A stretch of 14,717 nt of DNA from UBA4644 sp900555855 (GCA_052289195.1 DAWAJD010000040.1:1-14717); one strand, 5' to 3'; shown: positions 1 through 7,296, counted from the first letter of the stretch. Made by a program: numbers and translations. Notes: generated by a model not told the origin, from the sequence alone.

Positions 1-11
1 TCCTATGGGAT

Positions 12-170
12 GTTTTTTCACGGACATGTGCCGGGAAAAAACACCGTAACCCGCCGATTTTTCACAAAAAATCGGTGAAACCGGCCCGCAGGCCGGAGCC
101 TAACTGTCGAGAAAAACCCAGCGAAGCGGTTTTTCGACAGTCTCAGCGCCAGCCCGAAGGGGCTGGCGCT
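12..170. repeat. Run of consecutive inverted repeats (five hairpins in 160 nt)
   Basis: No gene is seen in positions 1-198. Five inverted repeats follow one another almost without gaps. Arms are 12-23/31-42 (GTTTTTTC-a-CGG against CCG-g-GAAAAAAC), 54-62/67-75 (CCGATTTTT), 81-86/91-96 (CCGGCC, 4-nt loop), 104-118/128-140 (CTGTCG plus AAAAACC, with an AG bulge) and 145-155/160-170 (AGCGCCAGCCC, 4-nt loop). Only the last has a T-rich tail. The others look like a composite of palindromic extragenic elements rather than terminators; this class assignment is inference. Confidence 0.6.
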
Positions 171-184
171 TGTGTGTCTTTTCT
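145..184 (+). terminator. Probable intrinsic terminator of a rightward gene left of the window
   Basis: A perfect 11-bp GC-rich stem (AGCGCCAGCCC at 145-155, GGGCTGGCGCT at 160-170) with a GAAG loop is followed on the plus strand by TTGTGTGTCTTTT. The tail is T-rich but interrupted. On the minus strand no T tract follows the stem, so it does not serve as a canonical terminator for the CDF gene ending at 199. Confidence 0.5.
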
Positions 185-198
185 GCGGTTTCATTGAT

Positions 199-1383
199 TC
201 AGGCCTGCCCTGCCGGCAGCACGGGGACCCGGTCTATGGTGACGACGGCAAAGTAATTGCCATCCAGCCGCCGCACCAGATCCTTCACGGCGGCCCGCAC
301 CTGCTCGTCGGTGAGCTTCAGATCAAAGGGGCAGGCCACATCAAAGATCACATTGGTATGGGTGGGGCCCGCCACCATGCGCAGATCGTGGACCGTCACC
401 CGGGGATCCAGCAGCCGCACCAGCTGTTCCATCTGCTCCCGGACGCGGCAGACGGTCTCATTGTTGGTATCAATGGGATCCATGTGGATCACTGCCTGAC
501 AGCCGAAATTATCCCGCAGGGCCTGCTCCGCGCAGTCAATGGTATCGTGCAGCGCCAGCAGATCGCCATCGGCCGGGACCTCCGCATGGAGGGAGATCAT
601 CAGCCGCCCCGGCCCATAGTCGTGGACCATCAGGTCATGCACGCCCCGGATCTCCGGGAAGGACAGCACCAGCTCCTGGATCGACTGCACCAGCGCCGGA
701 TCCGGGGCCTGACCCAACAGCGGGCTGACGGTGTCCTTGGCCGCGCCGTAGCCTGCCCGCAGGATCAGCACCGCCACCAGGATCCCGGCCCAGCCGTCCA
801 GCGCCACATTGCACCAATGCCCCAGCAGGGAGGAAAGCAGCACTGCCGCCGTGGCGGCGCAGTCGCTGAGGCTGTCTGCGGCAGTGGCCTTCATGGCGGC
901 AGACTGGATCCTTTTTCCCACCGCCCGGTTATAGGCCGCCATATAGAGCTTGACGGCAATGGCGCAGAGCAGGATCCCCACAGAGACCCAGCGGAACTCC
1001 ACCGGCTCCGGCGAGACGATCTTTTCAATGGAGGTCTTGGCCAGCTCAAAGCCCATGAGCAGGATCAGCATAGCCACGATCAGCCCGGAGACATATTCCA
1101 TCCGGCCGTGGCCGTAGGGGTGCTCCGTATCCGGCTTCTGCCCCGCCAGCTTGAAGCCCAGCAGCGTCACCAGACTGGAGCCTGCGTCAGACAGGTTGTT
1201 GAAGGCGTCGGCGGTGATGGCGATGGAGCCGCACAGGCTGCCCGCAATGAACTTGCCCAAAAACAGCAGCAGGTTCAGGGCGATGCCCAGACCGCCGCAA
1301 AGATAGCCGTATTGCCGGCGCACCTGGGGATCCTGGGTCTGATCCCGGTCCGGAATGAACCAGCGGGAAAGCAAAGAGATCAT
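199..1383 (-). CDS. Cation diffusion facilitator (CDF) exporter, manganese-type, with doubled C-terminal domain
   Basis: Inner-membrane divalent metal/proton antiporter of the CDF family. The metal site in transmembrane helix 2 reads N62-x3-D66 (in DAFNNLSDAGSS) and in helix 5 D170-x3-D174 (in ADSLSD). This Asn-Asp/Asp-Asp set is characteristic of Mn exporters such as MntE, while Zn exporters carry a His; Mn efflux is therefore the best inference. HPYGHGRMEY (88-97) is the typical cytosolic loop after helix 2. The protein is 394 aa against about 300 for a basic CDF. The extra length comes from a second cytosolic segment (about 310-390) that resembles the first (about 225-302); both contain VHDL. 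I start at ATG 1383, because GAGGTGG at 1389-1395 sits 5 nt before it; a GTG three codons upstream overlaps that site. It lies downstream of the zinc-ribbon gene, separated by a terminator. Confidence 0.88.
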   Translation of the reverse strand: MISLLSRWFIPDRDQTQDPQVRRQYGYLCGGLGIALNLLLFLGKFIAGSLCGSIAITADAFNNLSDAGSSLVTLLGFKLAGQKPDTEHPYGHGRMEYVSGLIVAMLILLMGFELAKTSIEKIVSPEPVEFRWVSVGILLCAIAVKLYMAAYNRAVGKRIQSAAMKATAADSLSDCAATAAVLLSSLLGHWCNVALDGWAGILVAVLILRAGYGAAKDTVSPLLGQAPDPALVQSIQELVLSFPEIRGVHDLMVHDYGPGRLMISLHAEVPADGDLLALHDTIDCAEQALRDNFGCQAVIHMDPIDTNNETVCRVREQMEQLVRLLDPRVTVHDLRMVAGPTHTNVIFDVACPFDLKLTDEQVRAAVKDLVRRLDGNYFAVVTIDRVPVLPAGQA

Positions 1384-1397
1384 ATCATCCACCTCAC

Positions 1398-1430
1398 AAA
1401 AAAGCCGCGGAAGGAGGTTCCTCCCGCGGC
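1398..1430 (-). terminator. Intrinsic terminator/attenuator between zinc-ribbon gene and CDF gene
   Basis: Read on the minus strand, a long stem (GCCGCGG at 1404-1410 with CCGCGGC at 1424-1430, extended inward by GAGG/CCTC around a TT loop) is followed by six T residues (1403-1398). It begins 14 nt after the stop of the zinc-ribbon gene. The T tract ends only 2 nt before the Shine-Dalgarno of the CDF gene, leaving no room for a separate promoter between them, so it may act as an attenuator for the CDF gene. Confidence 0.8.
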
Positions 1431-1444
1431 CCTCGGTTTACCGT

Positions 1445-1840
1445 TCAGAGCTTGGCGCCGCAGCTGTTGCAGAAGCGGGCGTCCTCAGCGATCACCGCGC
1501 CGCACTGCGGACAGTGCCGATCCGGTGCAGGCGTCTCCGGGAGCTTGAGCTCCTCCAGCTTTTCCTGCAGGGTCTGGATCTCCTGGGTCGCCGCCTGAAT
1601 GCTATCGCACAGCGCCGTCACCTGCGGATCCACCGCTTCGCCCTGCTGATACCGGGTCCACAGCAGGTCGCCGATCTGATTCTTGAACTCCTCGATGCTC
1701 TGGTTGTACCGGCGGATCTCCGCCTTCAGCTTGCCCTGCTCAATGGCCAGATTGGCCTTGTCTCCGGCGGTCTTGATGGCCGCATTGGCCATATCGCCGG
1801 CGGTCTTGGCCGCAGCGCTGAGCTTATCCAGTAATGCCAT
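1445..1840 (-). CDS. Small zinc-ribbon protein with helical N-terminal repeats
   Basis: A 131-aa protein of unknown specific function. The C-terminus carries a zinc ribbon of the CPQC-x11-CNSC type, the usual zinc_ribbon domain of small Firmicutes proteins. The N-terminal half (about residues 1-45) is Ala-rich and contains an imperfect repeat (KTAGDMANAA then KTAGDKANLA), which should form an amphipathic helix. Residues about 46-105 are Glu/Gln/Leu-rich and likely coiled coil. No signal peptide or membrane helix is seen. The start at 1840 is fixed by AGGAGG at 1848-1853; an upstream in-frame ATG at 1918 would place the start ahead of the likely promoter. It is first in the leftward unit and is followed by a terminator. 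The function cannot be named from sequence. Confidence 0.8.
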   Translation of the reverse strand: MALLDKLSAAAKTAGDMANAAIKTAGDKANLAIEQGKLKAEIRRYNQSIEEFKNQIGDLLWTRYQQGEAVDPQVTALCDSIQAATQEIQTLQEKLEELKLPETPAPDRHCPQCGAVIAEDARFCNSCGAKL

Positions 1841-1888
1841 AGAAAAACCTCCTGTCTCGATGGTTTTACCGTTCCCTCTTCTGTTTAC

Positions 1889-1917
1889 AGTATAGCACAG
1901 CAGGCCATGAAATTCCA
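1889..1917 (-). promoter_or_regulatory. Extended -10 promoter of the zinc-ribbon gene
   Basis: On the minus strand TGC-TATACT (-10 hexamer 1894-1889) is a strong extended -10. At 17 nt upstream lies TGGAAT (1917-1912), only a weak -35 match. It lies about 50 nt ahead of the chosen start at 1840. The ung gene, transcribed divergently, has the identical TGC-TATACT element. Confidence 0.6.
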
Positions 1918-1976
1918 CGCTTTCTGAGAAAAAACCTGTGAATTTTCCGTTTTTTCCCGTCTCCCGAAAAAGGGGC

Positions 1977-2005
1977 TTTCAAAGCGCCGGCTTTTATGCT
2001 ATACT
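1977..2005 (+). promoter_or_regulatory. Extended -10 promoter of ung-deoD
   Basis: TGC-TATACT on the plus strand (-10 at 2000-2005, TGC at 1997-1999) with a weak -35, TTTCAA (1977-1982), at 17-nt spacing. The ung start follows at 2041, preceded by AAGGAGAGGTGAT, a long match to the 16S anti-Shine-Dalgarno. Confidence 0.6.
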
Positions 2006-2040
2006 TTTCAAAAAGCCGTGCGAAGGAGAGGTGATTCCTT

Positions 2041-2712
2041 ATGCTTTCCATCGGAAATCAGTGGGACAGCGTCCTGCGGGAGGACCTGCAGAGCGAGAGC
2101 TTTGCCCGTCTGCAGGCGTTTCTGGATCAGGAATATGCCGCGGGCCCGGTCTATCCGCCCCGGGAGGACCTGTTCAACGCCCTGAAATATACCGATTATC
2201 CCGCCGTCAAGGCCGTCATTCTGGGGCAGGACCCCTACCACGGCCCCGGGCAGGCCCACGGGCTGGCCTTTTCCGTGCAGAAGGGCGTGGCCGTGCCGCC
2301 CTCGCTGCAGAACATCTATAAAGAGCTGCTTTCCGATCTGGGCTGCGCTATTCCCTCCCACGGCTGTCTGATCGAATGGGCCCAGCGGGGCGTGCTGCTG
2401 CTGAACGCAGTGCTGTCTGTCCGGGAGGGGCAGCCAAACTCCCATAAGGGCCAAGGCTGGGAGCAGCTGACCGACAGCATCATCCGCCATCTCAACGCCC
2501 GGGAAGCCCCTATGGTCTTCCTTCTCTGGGGCGCAAACGCCCGGCAGAAGCTGCCGCTGATCCAGAGCATGAACCATCTGGTGCTGACCGCGCCCCACCC
2601 CAGCCCCCTTTCCGCCTATCAGGGCTTTTTCGGCTGCCGCCACTTCTCCAAGGCCAACCAGTTCCTGCAGCAGGCCGGCGCGGCGCCCATCGACTGGCAG
2701 ATCCGCGGCTGA
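2041..2712 (+). CDS. ung: Uracil-DNA glycosylase, family 1
   Basis: Removes uracil from DNA by cleaving the N-glycosidic bond, the first step of base excision repair. The 223-aa length is normal for the family. The water-activating motif GQDPYHGPGQ (62-71) carries catalytic Asp64. LLNAVLSV (120-127) corresponds to the LLN segment. HPSPLSAYQGFFG (186-198) is the DNA-intercalation loop with the conserved His186. The start is supported by an extended Shine-Dalgarno just upstream. deoD follows after 46 nt with no terminator between, so the two are probably co-transcribed. Confidence 0.97.
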   Translation: MLSIGNQWDSVLREDLQSESFARLQAFLDQEYAAGPVYPPREDLFNALKYTDYPAVKAVILGQDPYHGPGQAHGLAFSVQKGVAVPPSLQNIYKELLSDLGCAIPSHGCLIEWAQRGVLLLNAVLSVREGQPNSHKGQGWEQLTDSIIRHLNAREAPMVFLLWGANARQKLPLIQSMNHLVLTAPHPSPLSAYQGFFGCRHFSKANQFLQQAGAAPIDWQIRG

Positions 2713-2758
2713 TTTGAAATAATCCTAAGGATAAAAAAGATGTAAAGGAGCGATCATC

Positions 2759-3478
2759 ATGGCAACCCCTCATAATTCTGCGGAAAAAGGCGCATTTGCA
2801 AAGACCGTCCTCATGCCCGGCGATCCCCTGCGGGCAAAGTATATCGCAGAGCATTATCTGGAAAACCCCGTCCTGATCAACAATGTCCGGGGCATCCACG
2901 GCTATACCGGCACTTACCGCGGCGTCCCCGTCAGCGTCATGGCCAGCGGTATGGGCATCCCCTCCATCGGCATTTACAGCTATGAGCTGTTCCATTTCTA
3001 CGATGTGGACAACATCATCCGCGTGGGCACCGCCGGCGGGCTGCACCCCCAGCTGCAGCTGCGGGATGTGGTCATCGGCATGGGCGCCTGCACCAATTCC
3101 AATTACGGCGCCCAGTTCCAGCTGCCCGGCGCCTTCGCCCCCATCTGCAGCTATCCCCTGCTGGAGAGCGCCATGCGCCACGGCCGGGACATGGGCCTGC
3201 GGATGCAGGTGGGCAATCTGCTTTCCTCCGACACCTTCTACAGCGCGCTGGACGATCCCAACGGCAAGTGGATGGAGATGGGTGTGCTGGCAGTAGAGAT
3301 GGAGGCTGCCGGCCTTTACATGAACGCCGCCAAGGCGGGCAAAAACGCTCTGACCATCTGCACCATCTCGGACCATATCGTCCGGGGCGAGGCGCTGGAC
3401 GCCGAGGCCCGGCAGAGCAGCTTTACCGACATGATGGAGCTGGCCCTGGCCGTTGCGGTGGACATGGCGGAGCAATAA
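2759..3478 (+). CDS. deoD: Purine-nucleoside phosphorylase, DeoD type
   Basis: Phosphorolysis of purine (deoxy)nucleosides to free base and (deoxy)ribose-1-phosphate, in purine salvage in the cytosol. It has 239 aa, close to the usual 235-240 of the hexameric NP-I family. Visible motifs: MPGDPLRAKYIA (19-30, phosphate loop with Gly21 and Arg25), NNVRGIHGYTG (41-51, Arg44 from the neighbouring subunit), RVGTAGG (88-94, Arg88), VEMEAAGLY (179-187, ribose/base site with Glu180-Met181-Glu182) and SDH at 204-206 (Asp205, general acid). AAAGGAG lies 8 nt before ATG. Second gene of the ung transcript; a terminator follows at 3504. Confidence 0.97.
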   Translation: MATPHNSAEKGAFAKTVLMPGDPLRAKYIAEHYLENPVLINNVRGIHGYTGTYRGVPVSVMASGMGIPSIGIYSYELFHFYDVDNIIRVGTAGGLHPQLQLRDVVIGMGACTNSNYGAQFQLPGAFAPICSYPLLESAMRHGRDMGLRMQVGNLLSSDTFYSALDDPNGKWMEMGVLAVEMEAAGLYMNAAKAGKNALTICTISDHIVRGEALDAEARQSSFTDMMELALAVAVDMAEQ

Positions 3479-3503
3479 GCGGCAGGTCATCTGATAACCA
3501 CAA

Positions 3504-3535
3504 AAGGCGCGGCATTTTTGCCGCGCCTTGTTTTT
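3504..3535 (+). terminator. Intrinsic terminator after deoD, possibly bidirectional
   Basis: A perfect 10-bp stem AAGGCGCGGC/GCCGCGCCTT (3504-3513 and 3520-3529) with a short T-rich loop is followed by GTTTTTC. It lies 26 nt after deoD. The convergent minus-strand gene ends at 3552, and on that strand the stem is followed by TTTTGTGG, so it could stop transcripts from both sides. Confidence 0.88.
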
Positions 3536-3551
3536 CTATTTTCTCCGCTTT

Positions 3552-3755
3552 TTACTTTGCGTTCCAAGCGCGATAGCGCTTCATCTGCAGGAGGAACACG
3601 GCGATCAGGAGCAGGGCGCAGAGGGCATCGACCCCCAGCCCCGCCAGCGAACCGCGATAGGTCCCGCGGACGAGCCGCCAAAGGACGCTGGCCGTCCAGA
3701 CCACGGCGCAGAAGGCGCACAGGAGCAGCAGGATCAGGCTGGGCTTTTTCTTCAT
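3552..3755 (-). CDS. Small two-helix membrane protein, unknown function
   Basis: 67 aa. A short basic N-terminus (MKKKP) precedes a hydrophobic helix at about 5-27. A basic Arg/Gly loop follows, and then a second hydrophobic helix at about 38-57, ending in a positively charged tail. By the positive-inside rule both termini would be cytosolic, but the loop is also basic, so topology is uncertain. GGAGG (3763-3767) stands 7 nt before ATG. It is last in the leftward unit, 28 nt after the nitroreductase stop. I do not recognise a family; the good ribosome site, position in an operon and hydrophobic pattern argue that it is real. Confidence 0.65.
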   Translation of the reverse strand: MKKKPSLILLLLCAFCAVVWTASVLWRLVRGTYRGSLAGLGVDALCALLLIAVFLLQMKRYRAWNAK

Positions 3756-3783
3756 GGCAGGTCCTCCCTCTTTCCTTGCGGTC

Positions 3784-4317
3784 TCAGTCGATCAGCTCCG
3801 TATGGATGCGGCTGACGGTGGGTGTGCGGGGCTGGGCCTCCTCCGTGGGATAGCCCAGCGCCAGCGCGGATACGGGCCAGAAGCCGTCCTGCAGCTTCAG
3901 CCGGTAAAGCAGCTCCATGCTCTGGTCCAGCGTCTCGATAAAGCCCCAGAGATAGCAGCTGCCCAGGCCCAGCTCCGTGGCCTGCAGGTGCATATTCTCC
4001 ACCACGCAGGCGGCGTTTGCCACATCCACCGGCCGGAGCTGCCCCTGCTGCTCCCGGACGGACACCAGGATCAGGCAGGGCGCGCCGTAAAGGGGATCCC
4101 GCTGGGTCTCGCCGGTGCGCTTTTGAAAGTTTTCCGTGATGGCTGCCAGCAGCGCCGGATCCCGGACGACGGTGAGCTGAATATTTTCATAGAGCCTGCG
4201 CCCCACGGGGGCGGCGTTGCCCGCCTCCAGCACCGTGCCCAGCGCCCGGGCCTCCACCGGCGTTTTCTGATAGCTCCGGCAGGACTGCCGCCGAAGCAGG
4301 ACCTCTCTGAATTCCAT
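3784..4317 (-). CDS. Nitroreductase family protein (FMN-dependent)
   Basis: 177 aa, a compact member of the nitroreductase superfamily, FMN-containing dimers that reduce nitro groups, quinones or other acceptors with NAD(P)H. The N-terminal RRQSCRSY (9-16) is the FMN-phosphate motif. DVANAACVVENMHLQATELG (98-117) followed by LGSCYLWG (118-125) is the typical central helix and FMN-contacting turn. ALALGYPTEE (151-160) is the conserved C-terminal strand with G-Y/H-P. The substrate cannot be deduced. AAAGGAG precedes ATG. Only 18 nt separate it from the aminopeptidase stop, so it belongs to the pncB unit; co-transcription with an NAD salvage enzyme fits NAD(P)H use but does not prove a link. Confidence 0.9.
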   Translation of the reverse strand: MEFREVLLRRQSCRSYQKTPVEARALGTVLEAGNAAPVGRRLYENIQLTVVRDPALLAAITENFQKRTGETQRDPLYGAPCLILVSVREQQGQLRPVDVANAACVVENMHLQATELGLGSCYLWGFIETLDQSMELLYRLKLQDGFWPVSALALGYPTEEAQPRTPTVSRIHTELID

Positions 4318-4335
4318 AGGCTTGCTCCTTTCTCC

Positions 4336-5565
4336 TTACAGGACGAAATTGCCTTCCCGGAAGATGGCCACCTCCTGGCCGTCCCAGGTGCGCCCGGTGA
4401 TGGAGAGATCCTCCGTGCCCACCATAAAGTCCACATGGGTATCCGACCGGTTCAGGCCGTGGGCCTCCAGCTCCTCCTCCGTCATGTGCTCGCCGCCCTG
4501 AATACTCTCGCTGTAGGCCTGACCGAAGGCCAGGTGGCAGGCGGCATTTTCGTCAAACAGCGTGTTGTAAAAGAGGATCCCCTGATTGCGGATGGGGCTG
4601 TCGTAGGGGACCAGCGCCACCTCGCCGAAATAGCTTGCGCCCTCGTCCACGGCGATGGCCGCCTGCAGGGTCTCCTGTCCCACCCGGGCATGGGCCTCCA
4701 CGATGCGGCCCTTTTCAATAACAAAGTGGAAATCCTCGATCAGGTTGCCGTCGTGGCACAGGGGCAGCGACGCATAGACGATGCCCTCCACGCCGTCCTT
4801 CCGGGGCGCGGTGAAGATCTCCTCCGTGGGGATATTGGCCATGAACTCCTGCCCCCGCGCGCAGGTCCCGCTGCCGCCGGTCCAGATATGGCCCTGGGGC
4901 AGGTGGACGGTCAGATCGGTGCCCAGGCTGTTATGGTAATGCAGCGATTCCAGCCGCAGCTCGTTGAGCGTTTCCATCCGCGCCTTGAGCATGGCGTCGT
5001 GCCTGCGCCAGAGAGCGACGGCGTCGCCCCGGCCGGTGATGCGCACCGCCTTGAAGATGGCGTCCCAAAGCTTTTCCATGGCCTGCTCCTCCGAAGCGCC
5101 GGGGAAGACCCTTTTGGCCCAGGAGGGGATGGGGACCGAACCGATGCACCAGGGGAAGCCGTTGGACATCTGCAGCCGGTAAAAGGGCTCCAGCCCCCGG
5201 GCAGAGGACCGCTGATTGCGGAGGATCCGCTCCGGCAGGACGCCCTTCAGATTTTCCGGATCGCTGGCGGAGATGGACAGATAGGCCGCCCCCGCCTGGG
5301 CATAGCCGTTGAGCATCGTCTGCTGCCACTGGGGCAGGCTGTCGAACACCTCGTCGGCGGCGCAGAGATAGCGCATCCGGGTCAGGGCGTCGTCCCTCCA
5401 GTTCAGGATCACCTCCCGCGCGCCGGCATCATAGGCCGCCTGGGCGCACAGCCGCCCGAACCAGGCGCATTCCACCGGACAGGCCAGCACCAGATCCTGC
5501 CCCGGCTGCACATTGACGCCGATCTCTACCAACAGCTTTGCATATTCCCGATATCTGAGATCCAT
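4336..5565 (-). CDS. Aminopeptidase, M29 family (AmpS/AmpT/AmpII-like)
   Basis: Dinuclear-metal aminopeptidase of family M29, releasing N-terminal residues from peptides in the cytosol. The 409-aa length matches the family. The metal ligands and catalytic residues known from thermophilic M29 enzymes align one residue early: Glu249 (in NIPTEEIFTAP), Glu315 (in YFGEVALVP), His344 and Tyr351 (in CHLAFGQAY), His377 and Asp379 (in SDTHVDFMVG). All are present, so it should be active. AAAGGAG stands 8 nt before ATG. It lies 30 nt downstream of pncB in the same direction, with no terminator seen between. Confidence 0.95.
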   Translation of the reverse strand: MDLRYREYAKLLVEIGVNVQPGQDLVLACPVECAWFGRLCAQAAYDAGAREVILNWRDDALTRMRYLCAADEVFDSLPQWQQTMLNGYAQAGAAYLSISASDPENLKGVLPERILRNQRSSARGLEPFYRLQMSNGFPWCIGSVPIPSWAKRVFPGASEEQAMEKLWDAIFKAVRITGRGDAVALWRRHDAMLKARMETLNELRLESLHYHNSLGTDLTVHLPQGHIWTGGSGTCARGQEFMANIPTEEIFTAPRKDGVEGIVYASLPLCHDGNLIEDFHFVIEKGRIVEAHARVGQETLQAAIAVDEGASYFGEVALVPYDSPIRNQGILFYNTLFDENAACHLAFGQAYSESIQGGEHMTEEELEAHGLNRSDTHVDFMVGTEDLSITGRTWDGQEVAIFREGNFVL

Positions 5566-5595
5566 CTTGCTTCGCTCCTTTTCTTCCCCGGGCGC

Positions 5596-7035
5596 TTACT
5601 TGCCGTTGCGCTCCAGCAGGGCGTATTTGATATCCCAGAGCTTCTGGGATAGGTCTACATAATAGGGATGGGGATTTTCAAACCGGGCCACCGCGTCCCA
5701 GATCCGGCCCATGCATTCCCGGCAATAGCTGCGGATCTCCTGAATGTCCCGCTTTTTATGGACGCAGACGCCCTTGTCAAACAGCTGCACCTGCAGGGGC
5801 CGGGCGGTGAAGTTGGTGGCGGTATATTTTTTCCAGGTATGCTCCGGATCAAAGAGCACATAGGGCTGATCCTCCGGGATGACCTCGTCCCGCAGGGTGA
5901 GCACATCCGCCCGGTATTTGCCGTCGGTCTTGTCCGTCAGACGCCAGACCTGCTTGAAATGGGGGTTGGTGATCTTTTCCACATTTTCGGAGATCTTGAT
6001 CTTGGGGATGATGGCGCCGTTCTTATCCTCGATGGCCGCCAGCTTATAGACGCCGCCGAACACCGGCTCGCTGGAGGAGGTGATCAGCCGCTCGCCGATG
6101 CCGAAGGAATCAATGCAGGCCCCCTGGGCCAGCAGATCCCGCACCAGAAACTCATCCAGCGAATTGGACACCACGATCTTGCAGTCCTTCATGTCTGCCG
6201 CGTCCAGCATCTCCCGGGCCTTGCGGCTCAGGTAGGTGATATCGCCGGAGTCGATGCGGACGCCCTGCATTCGGCAGCCCATGGGCTCCAGCACCTCCTT
6301 TGCCACCCGAATGGCATTGGGAATGCCGGACCGGAGCACATTATAGGTGTCCACCAGCACGGTGCAGGCGTTGGGATAGGTGAGCGCATAGGCCTTGAAG
6401 GCCTCGAATTCATTGTCAAACATCTGCACCCAGCTGTGGGCCATGGTGCCCAGGGCGGGCACATGGAAGTCCCGCTCACAGATGGTGCAGGCCGTTCCCG
6501 CGGCGCCGGCGATATAAGCCGCCCGGGCGCCCATGATGGCGCCGTCGCTGCCCTGCGCCCGGCGGGAGCCGAACTCCATCACCGCTCTGCCCGCCGCCGC
6601 CCGGACCATTCGGCTGGCCTTGGTGGCGATCAGGCTCTGGTGGTTGACGGTGAGCAGCAGCATGGTCTCGATAAACTGGGCCTGCATCACCGGGCCGCGG
6701 ACGGTGACGATCGGCTCCCGGGGGAAGATGATCTCGCCCTCGGGGATGGCCCAGACATCACATTCAAACCGGAAATGCTTCAGATAATCCAGAAACTCCT
6801 CGCAGAAACAGCCCTTGCTCCGGAGATATTCAAGATCCCGCTCGGTGAAGTGAAGGTTTTCCAGATAATCCACCAGCTGTTCCACGCCGGCCATGATGGC
6901 ATAGCCGCCCTTATCCGGGATCTTCCGGAAAAACATATCAAAATAGGCCACCGTATTTCCAAGGCCGTTTTTGAGATAGCCGTTCGCCATGGTAAACTCA
7001 TAAAAATCCGTGAGCATCGTCAGGTTCTTGACCAT
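5596..7035 (-). CDS. pncB: Nicotinate phosphoribosyltransferase
   Basis: Makes nicotinate mononucleotide from nicotinate and PRPP, using ATP; entry step of the Preiss-Handler NAD salvage pathway. 479 aa is normal for the bacterial long form. Motifs: LTDFYEFTMANGY near the N-terminus (8-20), EFGSRRAQGSDGA (154-166, substrate site), GTMAHSW with His200 as the phosphorylated histidine candidate, RIDSGD (260-265) and VVSNSLDE (288-295) of the phosphoribosyl-binding barrel. The reading frame stays open far upstream to 8523, but that part is antisense to thrC. ATG 7035 is chosen because GAGGAGG precedes it and a promoter lies at 7103-7130. First gene of a four-gene leftward unit. Confidence 0.95.
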   Translation of the reverse strand: MVKNLTMLTDFYEFTMANGYLKNGLGNTVAYFDMFFRKIPDKGGYAIMAGVEQLVDYLENLHFTERDLEYLRSKGCFCEEFLDYLKHFRFECDVWAIPEGEIIFPREPIVTVRGPVMQAQFIETMLLLTVNHQSLIATKASRMVRAAAGRAVMEFGSRRAQGSDGAIMGARAAYIAGAAGTACTICERDFHVPALGTMAHSWVQMFDNEFEAFKAYALTYPNACTVLVDTYNVLRSGIPNAIRVAKEVLEPMGCRMQGVRIDSGDITYLSRKAREMLDAADMKDCKIVVSNSLDEFLVRDLLAQGACIDSFGIGERLITSSSEPVFGGVYKLAAIEDKNGAIIPKIKISENVEKITNPHFKQVWRLTDKTDGKYRADVLTLRDEVIPEDQPYVLFDPEHTWKKYTATNFTARPLQVQLFDKGVCVHKKRDIQEIRSYCRECMGRIWDAVARFENPHPYYVDLSQKLWDIKYALLERNGK

Positions 7036-7102
7036 GTTGTCTTCCTCCTCATTCTGCGGGAAGCTTTGTATTTTTCGGGCCGGGAAAAGCCCTGTGATTA
7101 CG

Positions 7103-7130
7103 ATTATAACACAAGAAAAAAGAAAAGCAA
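7103..7130 (-). promoter_or_regulatory. Promoter of the pncB unit
   Basis: On the minus strand TTGCTT (7130-7125), a 16-nt spacer and a perfect TATAAT (7108-7103). It lies 68 nt upstream of the pncB start, in the 261-nt divergent gap shared with thrC. The same gap holds the palindromes TTTCCGGAAA and CCCGCGGG near 7200-7220, which could be operators but are not assigned. Confidence 0.75.
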
Positions 7131-7224
7131 CCAGCGGTTTTGGCGGACAGTTGTCTTTCTTTTGCGGACTTTCGTTTTTGCTGTCCACCAAGGGAAGATT
7201 TCCGGAAAATCCCGCGGGAAACCG

Positions 7225-7253
7225 TGGACAAACAGGGCTCCCTTTGCTATGAT
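7225..7253 (+). promoter_or_regulatory. Promoter of the thrC-rimM-trmD unit
   Basis: TGGACA (7225-7230), a 17-nt spacer ending in TGC, and TATGAT (7248-7253). About 35-40 nt of leader remain before thrC, too short for a T-box or a threonine leader peptide attenuator. Confidence 0.75.
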
Positions 7254-7296
7254 AGGGACTGATATCAATTGTTTTCCCTTGGAATGGAGGTATTTT

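Noticed and set aside
1404..1444. yybP-ykoY manganese riboswitch before the CDF exporter
   Set aside because: The gap is too short, and the conserved loop sequences of that riboswitch are not present; only a simple terminator hairpin is seen.
3754..5652. 632-codon plus-strand frame across the nitroreductase and aminopeptidase genes
   Set aside because: Antisense to two genes with complete catalytic motifs; the translation shows no recognisable domain.
7254..7296. T-box or threonine leader-peptide attenuator before thrC
   Set aside because: The leader after the promoter is only about 40 nt, with no T-box sequence, no terminator and no run of Thr codons.
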